This document shows, one piece after another, positions 19,401 to 27,609 of a stretch of 64,000 nucleotides of DNA. The position numbers and the translations under genes are program-made. How positions within the stretch are numbered: position 1 is the stretch's first letter; every line of letters begins with the position of its first letter. This stretch comes from an uncultured Prevotella sp. (GTDB lineage Bacteria > Bacteroidota > Bacteroidia > Bacteroidales > Bacteroidaceae): the NCBI GenBank assembly GCA_947169185.1, contig CAMVOS010000007.1:1-64000 (forward strand), in the 5' to 3' direction. Under the pieces are notes generated by a model, which was not told the origin of the DNA, did not search any database, and saw only the letters and a program-made list of their open reading frames with translations.

Positions 19401-20449
19401 TGATTCCTGATGCTTATCAATATAGAAACCATTTCCATTGGGCAATCATCCACTATGATAATCCCATCATTACCATGATTTTGGATGAGTATCTGTTTCA
19501 ACTCGCCCGTTAACTGCTCCTGGTTATTATTATATTTTGCATAGTATCGGTTGGGTTCTCGTTCAGTACCTTTGAATGCTTCGTAAATGAGTTTCGACTT
19601 GCCCATACCCGACAATGCGGTCAACAACAGCGTCGGTTCATCGTCATCTCTGAGCTGATTGATAATCTCTTTTGTCCTCTCGTTTTCTATGAAAGGACCC
19701 GTCTGGTTCAATTCATAACCTGATTGGTCAAGAGGATTCAACAGTTTACGACTATCGATACTATTGGCTATACCACTGTCTGCAATATAATCAAAGTCTC
19801 TATTCTCCACAATTCCGTCAAACAAACCGGTGGATAAGAATTTCGAAGATGGCATACATACAAACTCGTTGTTGTTTCCATCATACCTCCCCACTTCCGA
19901 CATATAGGCGGCCATATACAGCACATTCGATGAATCTTGATAGAAAATACCTCCTCCTGACGTACCCTCAAAATTAATCACGGGTTCCAGACTCTGTACA
20001 TTCAATTGAATATTAATAACTGCCCAGCTGTTTTCTCCTCTATGTTCGAAAGCGTAATGTTTTGGTACCTTGTCGCCTTTGTGAAAGCCACAAAACTCTG
20101 CTGGTCCGTTAACGCTTGACGTTAGGAGCCTTACTCTGTCAATGCCAGAAAGAGACGTATCGCCCGAATAGGTAGCAAGCATTACCGTAGCATCATCCTT
20201 TCTGTCGTAATAAACAACCTTTGCAACCTTAAAAACAAGTTTCCGGCTGTTTCTTGTCATCGACACACCTATCTGGTCTTCGTCCAGATATCCGTCTTTT
20301 GCATCGTTCTCTATTACGTGGGCGGCAGTAAGTATATAGACAACATCTCCAACAGCGACGATGGTTCCCGAACCTTCGCTACCGTTGGAGCACTCTATTT
20401 TTACCGTGACCTTCTTCAGGTCTCGAATGTTTGCTTTCGTCAGATTCAT
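16499..20449 (-). CDS. Trypsin-like serine protease fused to STAND-type P-loop NTPase, Avs/AVAST-like
   Basis: 1316 aa; His in LTAAHVIE, Asp in RKDDATVMLA, Ser in FEGTSGGGIF; Walker A TALSGMGKSKL; long helical C-terminus. Confidence 0.82.
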   Translation of the reverse strand: MNLTKANIRDLKKVTVKIECSNGSEGSGTIVAVGDVVYILTAAHVIENDAKDGYLDEDQIGVSMTRNSRKLVFKVAKVVYYDRKDDATVMLATYSGDTSLSGIDRVRLLTSSVNGPAEFCGFHKGDKVPKHYAFEHRGENSWAVINIQLNVQSLEPVINFEGTSGGGIFYQDSSNVLYMAAYMSEVGRYDGNNNEFVCMPSSKFLSTGLFDGIVENRDFDYIADSGIANSIDSRKLLNPLDQSGYELNQTGPFIENERTKEIINQLRDDDEPTLLLTALSGMGKSKLIYEAFKGTEREPNRYYAKYNNNQEQLTGELKQILIQNHGNDGIIIVDDCPMEMVSILISIRNQKNDQFRLIMVHHDYFNDALDNIKSFPVIKLKPEEMLDRVNQYISEKLEENENNKNDVAEIQKLAEGYPQMALELIKAYQEDNTAGPEAVAHLMPKLLDLTAGKEEEEKRVWQTLSLCLPFPYQDAAHEGFEYLIKDNLVTPLNGMEFTERRSIAGKLVEKYFPTLIDVQGIWLYVRPFPLAVWLTAEWFKNVCNTPIHFKELINHIKEQPEWVQNAISEGFCKHIQQMSGNKEAFKMVERLVNADVNHPFFDEENLCSGLGSKLFLAMSTVNPAAIAANLRGTLGQKDIGWLRDHFDGDGRRNVVWALERLCFAHESYHDGVVVMARLAAAENEDIGNNATGQLIQLFHIGLAGTEVNLHERLQTLGGLTYESEDYMALTVRCFAAALRNGGFTKMGGAEKFGFENRKDYTPDTWNEIFEYWYGCRNFLLEWMDRNPEVVDLIAEVVEENVYHWARGGQKNVLIPLLERIAEAKGYQWDKGYEALAKTVYNFGIDAKALGVDVLMEKLRGGSFKTRLNEALYKLHGKYHLGDKEQMKLSETLFSPLAVDFFDKKVYIDADEVRKLLEDKEYIPIDFVRPLATISSDEQLVGLYKTIEGILSSEPKEFYSPFLGNLAYYSKDRNPLADFLTELRNNGREQLYISLMAGTENADLGQFCQLLTEQKEGLLKTDFLPVYLHFFRSYGDERYLLLLKALKENFPDRPNELVAYVETERFTMRKDDHPESIAIVKEALLNYKIDGDNGRMLNEYSRILVETLQLWHDVEFAKLVNQKFIEVYNTQMVHLSTEGVFTELLKDYFDAVWPEFAKALLGPDSFLFYYQVKDELGSGFGFGKGPLFDIDEKLIKQLCIDNPESGPNRIAAMVPCFEYDENGKETGRFNKWIIWLLDNFGEQKDVRSSISSNLGTFSWYGNDVSSYYARNIKCFEKLLGHPKPEVREWADKCIADEKKLLDMEKNREDFMKIRYGM

Positions 20450-21825
20450 AGTTCTGTTATTTTTTCATGCACCTCGAAATTCCATTTCTCTTTCTCTCCC
20501 TCATTTAGGAAGGGAGCTCCATTAGTAACTATTAGGTCCATCTTGTGATTAAAGCTAAGATGCACCTTTTCTTCTTTATTTCTGTTAGGATGGCATAGTA
20601 TATGGGCAATGGCTGTCCTGTCAGGATGATTAGAGCGATTCTTTCCTCCGTTCGTTGAAATGAGATAATTGTTGCATTTAATAATGTCAAGCAGGCTATT
20701 GCTCGTATTATTCCTACTGCCATGGTGTGATACCTTAACATAGTCCACCTCCAGTGGTTTATCTTCAGAATATCCTTTTACTTCCCTCAGATATTTCTCC
20801 ACATTTTGAGGGTAGCTGTCACCCAACATCAGAATACTAAGATCTTCGCATCTGAGGATAAATGCTATGCTTGCAGCGTTAGCAAGTTCATTGTCTCTTT
20901 CCAAATTTGGCTCATCGGGTATATCCTTAGCAAGTTCTTCAAGTGGTGTCTTGAGATCTTGTATATTTCGCTGTGATGCTTTTAGAAGCTGTTTACCTTC
21001 TTCTTCCTGTTTCTGGATAGCCATCATCCTCACTTCATTAGTCGGCGAAAAGACCTCAATGGTTGCAAATGGCAAATCTATGTCAAGACCTTCGCATATA
21101 TCATCTCGCCATGTCATTTCCCCTGTATTAGCCATCTCGTTCAGCAAAACCGACAGTTTAGCTCCTTGTTTGGCACTGGTTGTCTTGTCTTCTGCCACCT
21201 CAACAAATCCGGCACAGTTAGCCCATATACTCTTGGCGGGAATCGTGCCGTTATCTCGGCAAGTGTTTATCCATTGTAAGATACCACCAATATGGTCGTC
21301 ATCATAGTGTGTCAGTATCATGAGGTCGGGTATCCCTGTTTGCTGAAATTTGTTTTGTAAGACATATCCACATCCTGTTGGGCCTCCGTCCACTACTATC
21401 ACTCCATGATTATCTCCCCTATGGCATTCTATCACAAAGGCATCGCCATGTTTCACTTGTAGAAAATGTATTTTGTTCTTTTTTGTCTTTCGTCCAGGAT
21501 ACAACATTATATTCTTTCCTTCCACTGGTGTCATTTGGAATAATGAAACCATCACTCTAAAATTCTCATCATCCTTTAATGTCTCGTCAAAATAAAAATG
21601 AGGGTATTGTGGATACAACGACCCACCGTTCTGTTTTTCCAGTATAGCCCAATTAATCTCCCCCTCAACTTCTTTCAACAGATTCTCAAATACGTCTGCT
21701 TCCACCCCTTCAGGACGATTTATCTTCTCTATCTTGTACAACACTGTCTCGCCATTAGGTAATTCCAATGGCTTTTCAAAATACTCTACACATCCGTTTT
21801 GACTTATCATAACTACACCCTCCAA
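20446..21825 (-). CDS. MBL-fold hydrolase (ComEC-type), partner of the protease-STAND gene
   Basis: 459 aa; ILTHYDDDHIGG (HxDxDH), VVDGGP, LSILMLGDS, KVSHHGSRNNTS; ATGA overlap with 16499..20449. Confidence 0.85.
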   Translation of the reverse strand: MEGVVMISQNGCVEYFEKPLELPNGETVLYKIEKINRPEGVEADVFENLLKEVEGEINWAILEKQNGGSLYPQYPHFYFDETLKDDENFRVMVSLFQMTPVEGKNIMLYPGRKTKKNKIHFLQVKHGDAFVIECHRGDNHGVIVVDGGPTGCGYVLQNKFQQTGIPDLMILTHYDDDHIGGILQWINTCRDNGTIPAKSIWANCAGFVEVAEDKTTSAKQGAKLSVLLNEMANTGEMTWRDDICEGLDIDLPFATIEVFSPTNEVRMMAIQKQEEEGKQLLKASQRNIQDLKTPLEELAKDIPDEPNLERDNELANAASIAFILRCEDLSILMLGDSYPQNVEKYLREVKGYSEDKPLEVDYVKVSHHGSRNNTSNSLLDIIKCNNYLISTNGGKNRSNHPDRTAIAHILCHPNRNKEEKVHLSFNHKMDLIVTNGAPFLNEGEKEKWNFEVHEKITEL

Positions 21826-21893
21826 TCTAATATAGACAGGTTGAAATCATCTGCTTTCCTTCTTCATCTATCACATACCATATCACCACCTGC

Positions 21894-22913
21894 TTATTTC
21901 ATCTCCTTAAGCGGAAACTCCTTCGTGTTTTTAAGGTTCCTTTCCAACAAACCGAACAAAGACAAGTCATAATGCGCCATTGAGTCTTTGAATATATCCA
22001 CATTGACCACACCGACATCAAGGTTGTTCTTGATACGCTCATATTCCTCACTTGTTGGTTCCGTCAAAACAAACAGTTCATCTAAGCCCTTTGCAAAGAA
22101 TGGCTTCTTAGGGCCTGGCACCGGCAGCGCAAGGTTATTGAAAGTAATCTGTGGGTAGTTAAACTGCTCGTTGACATGCACGGACGTGTAGCGTACACCT
22201 TTAAAATCCTGATGTATCGCTATCTCGTCACAAGTCAACCATTCCATAATAAGTTGTGGTATCAGATAGCAGGATTTGTATGGATCACCATAATCTGCGA
22301 CCTTTACCATACATGCCATAATTAACGGAAACAGTTTAACGCAGGCCTTTAAATCTGAGGAAAAAGTATCATATGATGGTATTTCCAACGATATAACTTG
22401 GAATTTTTTGATAACTTCATATCTACTTATCATACAATCGCCTACTGGTGGCCGGTGTAACTCTTCCCAACAGGCATTAGCATGATAGCCAAGATAGAGG
22501 CATGGGAGTCCTGGCATACTGAACCTTTGGGTTTTCACCAAATAACGTTTATCATCAGGTATGGGTAATAGGTCTTTATACCCAAACTGAACATCATCTT
22601 TGCGAAGTCTCATCCTATAAAAACTCTCACCGATATCCACGAAAGGCTTTAGATACGAGAGTTTGTGCAATTGGGGGCTTAGTGTTTCATACGCCTTCGT
22701 CTGATTACCAGAATAAGCATAATCAAAACAAGTCAATATGGCATCACACAAAGAGACAACCTCGCTTACTGTATCTTCATCTACGAGATTAGCAGCACCT
22801 TTTATAACACCTTGAAAAACCTTAAAGGAATCCTCTAACAGCACCTTGGCATCATGTTCCCCATGATGTTCTATAGGTACTAACGTAACGATTTTCCTAT
22901 ATAGAATATCCAT
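21894..22913 (-). CDS. RES-domain protein (putative NAD+-degrading toxin/effector)
   Basis: 339 aa; FYRMRLRK ... RFSMPGLPCLYLGYHANACWEELHRP ... SCYLIPQLIMEWLTC supplies Arg, Glu and Ser RES motifs. Confidence 0.72.
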   Translation of the reverse strand: MDILYRKIVTLVPIEHHGEHDAKVLLEDSFKVFQGVIKGAANLVDEDTVSEVVSLCDAILTCFDYAYSGNQTKAYETLSPQLHKLSYLKPFVDIGESFYRMRLRKDDVQFGYKDLLPIPDDKRYLVKTQRFSMPGLPCLYLGYHANACWEELHRPPVGDCMISRYEVIKKFQVISLEIPSYDTFSSDLKACVKLFPLIMACMVKVADYGDPYKSCYLIPQLIMEWLTCDEIAIHQDFKGVRYTSVHVNEQFNYPQITFNNLALPVPGPKKPFFAKGLDELFVLTEPTSEEYERIKNNLDVGVVNVDIFKDSMAHYDLSLFGLLERNLKNTKEFPLKEMK

Positions 22914-23031
22914 TATTATGGCACATATTTAATCCCTTATAAAACCAACAAGGAGCCATATCCCTATTGGAGTTGCTCATAACCAACAGTTCTATGACTC
23001 ACTTGCCAGAATGTATTATCGTCGTGCGAAT

Positions 23032-24090
23032 TTAGTCATAGTACGCCTTATACCACTCTGCAAATTTCCTCAATCCCTCTCTCAACGTTATCTTAGGAGT
23101 GAACCCATAATCCCGTTGCAAAGCCTCAGAATCTGCATAGGTTGTAGGCACATCCCCAGGTTGCATCGGAACGAGTTTCTTGTGCGCATCAAAGTCGTAA
23201 TCCTTAGGCAACACACCTGCACGTACCAACTCCTCTTGCAGAATGTTCACAAAGTCCAGCAAGTTCTCAGGCTGTCCACCACCTATGTTATATACGGCAT
23301 ACGGCGGAATGGGAAGTCCATCCTCACCATTCTTGCGTTCAGGAGCACCAGCCATTACACGAACGATTCCCTCTACAATATCATCCACATAGGTGAAGTC
23401 CCTACGGCAGTTACCGTAGTTGTATATTTGGATGGTATCACCCTTCAATAACTTATTGGTAAAACCAAAGTAAGCCATATCAGGACGACCTGCAGGACCA
23501 TAAACCGTAAAGAACCTCAAGCCTGTTGAAGGAATATTATAGAGCTTGCTATAGCAATGCGCCATCAGCTCATTACTTTTCTTGGTAGCAGCATACAGCG
23601 AAACAGGATTATCCACCCTATCATCCGTAGAGAACGGGACCTTCTTATTACCACCATACACAGAGCTTGAAGAAGCATAAACCAAATGCTGTACAGGATT
23701 GTGGCGGCACGCTTCCAGAATATTATAGAATCCAATGATATTACTCTCAATATACACATCCGGATTCTCAATAGAGTAACGCACACCTGCCTGAGCTGCC
23801 AGATTCACAACAATATCAAACTTATAATCCGCAAAGAGTTTGTCTATTAACACCTTATCAGCAATGCTTCCCTTTACTGACTTATAGTTGATGCCAGCAG
23901 GTTTTGCTTTATCCAACTCGCTAAGACGGTATTCTTTCAGTGAAGGATCATAGTAGTTATTGAGGTTATCAATACCCACAATGGTACCTTCTTTCATATC
24001 GTGAAAGAGACGATGAACAAGGTTGCTGCCTATAAAACCAGCATGTCCTGTTACCAGAATGGTTTTGTGATTAAGATCTATCTTTTCCAT
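23032..24090 (-). CDS. NAD-dependent epimerase, UDP-glucuronate 4-epimerase-like (cassette copy A)
   Basis: GHAGFIGSNLV Rossmann motif, YAATKKSNE catalytic region. Confidence 0.88.
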   Translation of the reverse strand: MEKIDLNHKTILVTGHAGFIGSNLVHRLFHDMKEGTIVGIDNLNNYYDPSLKEYRLSELDKAKPAGINYKSVKGSIADKVLIDKLFADYKFDIVVNLAAQAGVRYSIENPDVYIESNIIGFYNILEACRHNPVQHLVYASSSSVYGGNKKVPFSTDDRVDNPVSLYAATKKSNELMAHCYSKLYNIPSTGLRFFTVYGPAGRPDMAYFGFTNKLLKGDTIQIYNYGNCRRDFTYVDDIVEGIVRVMAGAPERKNGEDGLPIPPYAVYNIGGGQPENLLDFVNILQEELVRAGVLPKDYDFDAHKKLVPMQPGDVPTTYADSEALQRDYGFTPKITLREGLRKFAEWYKAYYD

Positions 24091-24814
24091 ATTTATCTAC
24101 GGCCTCATAATATGTATCCAGGCTTCCGATGTCAAACCGTCCGGCACTCATCTTCCACGCGTGCATAGTGGTATGTTCCACCATATAGTGTGCCAGGTTG
24201 CCCGGGGCATCTTTGCCACAACCATTTTCCACGGAGTGACGAACCAAGTCTAAGTCTTTCTTCAAATAAATATAAAAAGGAGGAACAGCCCAATGAGTCT
24301 TAGGCTCCTGCGGCTTCTCTGCCATCTCCAGTACTTTCTGGTTATCATCCAGTACCACCACACCCGTCCTTTGCAGTTTCTCTATCGAGGGCTGCTCGTG
24401 GCACATAATGCACGAAGTTCCTTTCTGGTATGCAAAGTCCACAAACTCTTTGAACGAGAATTCCAGGATATTGTCAGCCGCCACCACCAGCATATCCTCA
24501 TAAATATCTAACTTCTCCATCGAAAACAGCAGGTCGCACACAGCCCCTAGTCGCGTCTCATTGGTCTCTGTGCCGTCATCCATAATGGTGATGGGGCAAC
24601 GATAATGCTGACCATTCACCCATTCATCAAAGATGGGTGCGAACTTATGGTTGGTGATAATGATATGTTCGTCTATCTCCGGAATTCGGTCTATATCATC
24701 CAACATCCTTCCCAGAATGGTACTATTCCCAATCTTCAACAACGGCTTCGGGAAGTTCTTGGTCAACTCCCCCAACCTCGTGGCATAACCTGCAGCAATA
24801 ACTACATTCTTCAT
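24071..24814 (-). CDS. Sugar nucleotidyltransferase (copy A)
   Basis: AAGYATRLGELTKNFPKPLLKIG. Confidence 0.87.
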   Translation of the reverse strand: MKNVVIAAGYATRLGELTKNFPKPLLKIGNSTILGRMLDDIDRIPEIDEHIIITNHKFAPIFDEWVNGQHYRCPITIMDDGTETNETRLGAVCDLLFSMEKLDIYEDMLVVAADNILEFSFKEFVDFAYQKGTSCIMCHEQPSIEKLQRTGVVVLDDNQKVLEMAEKPQEPKTHWAVPPFYIYLKKDLDLVRHSVENGCGKDAPGNLAHYMVEHTTMHAWKMSAGRFDIGSLDTYYEAVDKYGKDRS

Positions 24815-26004
24815 CCTTCTACGAATCTTGCTCCGTCATCACTCTTACAGAAATACACTTTGAACGAGTTCTTATATTGCGGGAACTGCTCCAAGTATTT
24901 TTCCGTAATCTCTTTCTCAATCTGCTCCTTCTTAGCAGGATCAACCAACGCAATGCAAGCGCCCTTGAATCCCGCACCTGAGAAACGGCCACCATACACA
25001 CCATCTGTGGTCAGCATAGCATTATAAATAGCAATCAACTCTGGGCTTCCACACTCATAGTTATGAATGCTGCTCTCACAACTGGCCTTTGAAAGACTGC
25101 CAAGCCATTCCAAATTTCCCGTTTCCCAAGCCGTAATACCTTCACGAACTCTCTTATGCTCTCCAAAGAAGTGTTCTGCTCTACGAGCAAACCTGGGTGG
25201 CATCTCATCCCTATGTCTGCGATACATAGTCTCCGGCACATCCCGTAAGAAGGTCTTATCGTGCGTCTTCAGCGGCACGTTCTCATACGCCTGCACAATC
25301 CAAGCAGCCGTCTTACATTCCGTTACGCGCAGGTTATAGTCAGATGACATCAGGCTACGGGTCAGACCGCTAAAGAAGATACCCAACTCGAACTCCGGCA
25401 TATTCTCTGCCTTGGGTATCAAGCGATATTCATCACTCTCACAGTCCAACATCAACAGGTGGTCTTTCTTGCCCAGTGCAATGCAAGCCTGATCCAGCAG
25501 ACCGTTGTTCAGACCTATATACTCCCGTTCTGCTTCGCTGGCAATCTTCATCACCTCAAATGGAGCCAGCGTAATGTTGTTAGCCTTGGCGAAAGCCATC
25601 ACGTAGGCAATCAGAACAGCCGCACTTGATGACAATCCACCTACCGGCAACGATCCCTTAATGGTTCCCGTGATACCCGTCTTCAACTGGAACCGCTTCT
25701 GCAATGCAAACTTGGCTCCTCGGGCATAATCACCCCAGTTGCCCTGCTTCACCAGTGTGGGTGCTGCAATATCAAAACTCACATCACCCGTAAAGGTTTC
25801 GCTCTTCAACACTACAAGGCTTTCACCTCTTCCATCTTCCTTCTTACTTCTTACATCGAAGTATAGGTCCACGCCCTTATCAATGGCGAAACCCGTCACC
25901 AACCCATGCTGGTGATCCACGTGAGCGCCCAATGGGCACACTCTATACGGACTGAAAATATGATATTGGGAATCCATTCTATCGTTTAAACTAAACCTTT
26001 TCAA
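24811..26004 (-). CDS. GHMP kinase, galactokinase-like (copy A)
   Basis: PYRVCPLGAHVDHQ; GSLPVGGLSSSAAV. Confidence 0.87.
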   Translation of the reverse strand: MKRFSLNDRMDSQYHIFSPYRVCPLGAHVDHQHGLVTGFAIDKGVDLYFDVRSKKEDGRGESLVVLKSETFTGDVSFDIAAPTLVKQGNWGDYARGAKFALQKRFQLKTGITGTIKGSLPVGGLSSSAAVLIAYVMAFAKANNITLAPFEVMKIASEAEREYIGLNNGLLDQACIALGKKDHLLMLDCESDEYRLIPKAENMPEFELGIFFSGLTRSLMSSDYNLRVTECKTAAWIVQAYENVPLKTHDKTFLRDVPETMYRRHRDEMPPRFARRAEHFFGEHKRVREGITAWETGNLEWLGSLSKASCESSIHNYECGSPELIAIYNAMLTTDGVYGGRFSGAGFKGACIALVDPAKKEQIEKEITEKYLEQFPQYKNSFKVYFCKSDDGARFVEG

Positions 26005-26129
26005 GGTAGCATGTGAACTGCCTTAACCGTCACATCGTCGTAGCAACGTGCCTTGCCGTCCTCAATGTTATTCTGTTGCACACAGAGATTCTTCCCCCCC
26101 CTTTGCACCAGTTACTAGAATCTTCATTA

Positions 26130-27188
26130 TTACTTTACTATATTGGGGATTCCATTCAACTCGTTCTGAATATACTCGAGGCTGGCAATCTTTGCCTTTG
26201 TCTCTTCAACATCCAGAAGTTTGGTATTATGCGAATTAAACTCGGTCAAATGAACCCTATTTGCATCACCCTCAGTGAAATACTTGTCATAGTTCAATGT
26301 ACGATTATCTGCTGGAACACGATAGAAATTACCCATATCCTCAGCTTTTGAGCATTCTTCGTTAGTCAGCAAAGTTTCGTACATCTTTTCACCATGGCGT
26401 ATACCAATCACGCGGATTTCTGGTTCGTTGGGCGCCTGATGCTTAAAGAGTTCTATCACAGCTTCTGCTTGAGTTTGGATGGTGCATGCTGGGGCCTTTT
26501 GGACTAAAATATCTCCATTCTGACCATGTTCGAATGCGAAGAGTACCAAGTCAACGGCCTCTTCCAATGACATGATAAAACGCGTCATCGAAGGCTCGGT
26601 GATGGTGATAGGATTACCCTTACGAATCTGGTCAATCCAGAGAGGAATAACAGAACCACGGCTGCACATCACGTTACCATAACGAGTACAACAGATTTTT
26701 GTATTACCAGACATACGAGATTTCGCCACTGCCACTTTTTCCTCAATCGCTTTGGTGATGCCCATCGCATTGATAGGGTAAGCAGCCTTGTCTGTGGAAA
26801 GACAGATGACACTCTTTACACCTGCGTCAATTGCCGTATCAAGTACATTATCCGTTCCTAACACATTGGTCTTCACCGCCTCCATAGGGAAGAACTCACA
26901 ACTGGGCACCTGCTTCAGAGCTGCAGCATGGAACACATAGTCCACGCCTTTCATTGCGTACTTCAACGTGCTCTTGTTGCGCACATCACCAATATAGAAC
27001 TTAATCTTGTTAGCCACCTCCGGCATACGCGCCTGGAAGTCGTGGCGCATATCGTCCTGCTTCTTCTCGTCGCGGCTGAAGATACGAATCTCACCAATGT
27101 CTGTTCTCAAAAAACGGTTCAGTACAGCGTTACCGAACGAACCAGTACCTCCTGTAATAAGAAGGGTTTTGTCCTTAAATACACTCAT
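26130..27188 (-). CDS. capE: UDP-GlcNAc 4,6-dehydratase/5-epimerase (CapE-like)
   Basis: KTLLITGGTGSFGNAVLNRFL; full-length SDR extended. Confidence 0.82.
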   Translation of the reverse strand: MSVFKDKTLLITGGTGSFGNAVLNRFLRTDIGEIRIFSRDEKKQDDMRHDFQARMPEVANKIKFYIGDVRNKSTLKYAMKGVDYVFHAAALKQVPSCEFFPMEAVKTNVLGTDNVLDTAIDAGVKSVICLSTDKAAYPINAMGITKAIEEKVAVAKSRMSGNTKICCTRYGNVMCSRGSVIPLWIDQIRKGNPITITEPSMTRFIMSLEEAVDLVLFAFEHGQNGDILVQKAPACTIQTQAEAVIELFKHQAPNEPEIRVIGIRHGEKMYETLLTNEECSKAEDMGNFYRVPADNRTLNYDKYFTEGDANRVHLTEFNSHNTKLLDVEETKAKIASLEYIQNELNGIPNIVK

Positions 27189-27207
27189 TGTTATATTAAA
27201 TTAATAA

Positions 27208-27597
27208 TTATTTCTTCATTATATCTTCTTCACCAAGCGGCTCATATGGACCATCCTTGGCCTCAAAGAGGATAGTACCAGACTCAAGGCATTTGAGACT
27301 ATGCCACTGCCCTTTCTCGATATTTAGTACATCCCCACCAGGAACCATATCAACGGTCCCAGTCAACTTCCCGTTGTCATCATAAAAGTACTCCTCAAAA
27401 TGTCCTCTAATGCAGATGCAAGTCTCAGAAGAGTCTCTGTGTCTATGTATTGGCACTATTGTACCAGGCTCCAGAGCATTCAGCATCCGCTGGCTATTAT
27501 CCTCTGTCGAGTTTCTAAGATCCAAATTGCAACGTAGTCTTTCAATTGTCTTTGCTTGGGCGGTCAACTCATTAAACTTTGCTTTCCTAATAATCAT
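27208..27597 (-). CDS. WbuC family cupin protein
   Basis: 129 aa; NALEPGTIVPIHRHRDSSETCICIRGHFEEYFYD. Confidence 0.75.
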   Translation of the reverse strand: MIIRKAKFNELTAQAKTIERLRCNLDLRNSTEDNSQRMLNALEPGTIVPIHRHRDSSETCICIRGHFEEYFYDDNGKLTGTVDMVPGGDVLNIEKGQWHSLKCLESGTILFEAKDGPYEPLGEEDIMKK

Positions 27598-27609
27598 AGC
27601 AAGTTATTA

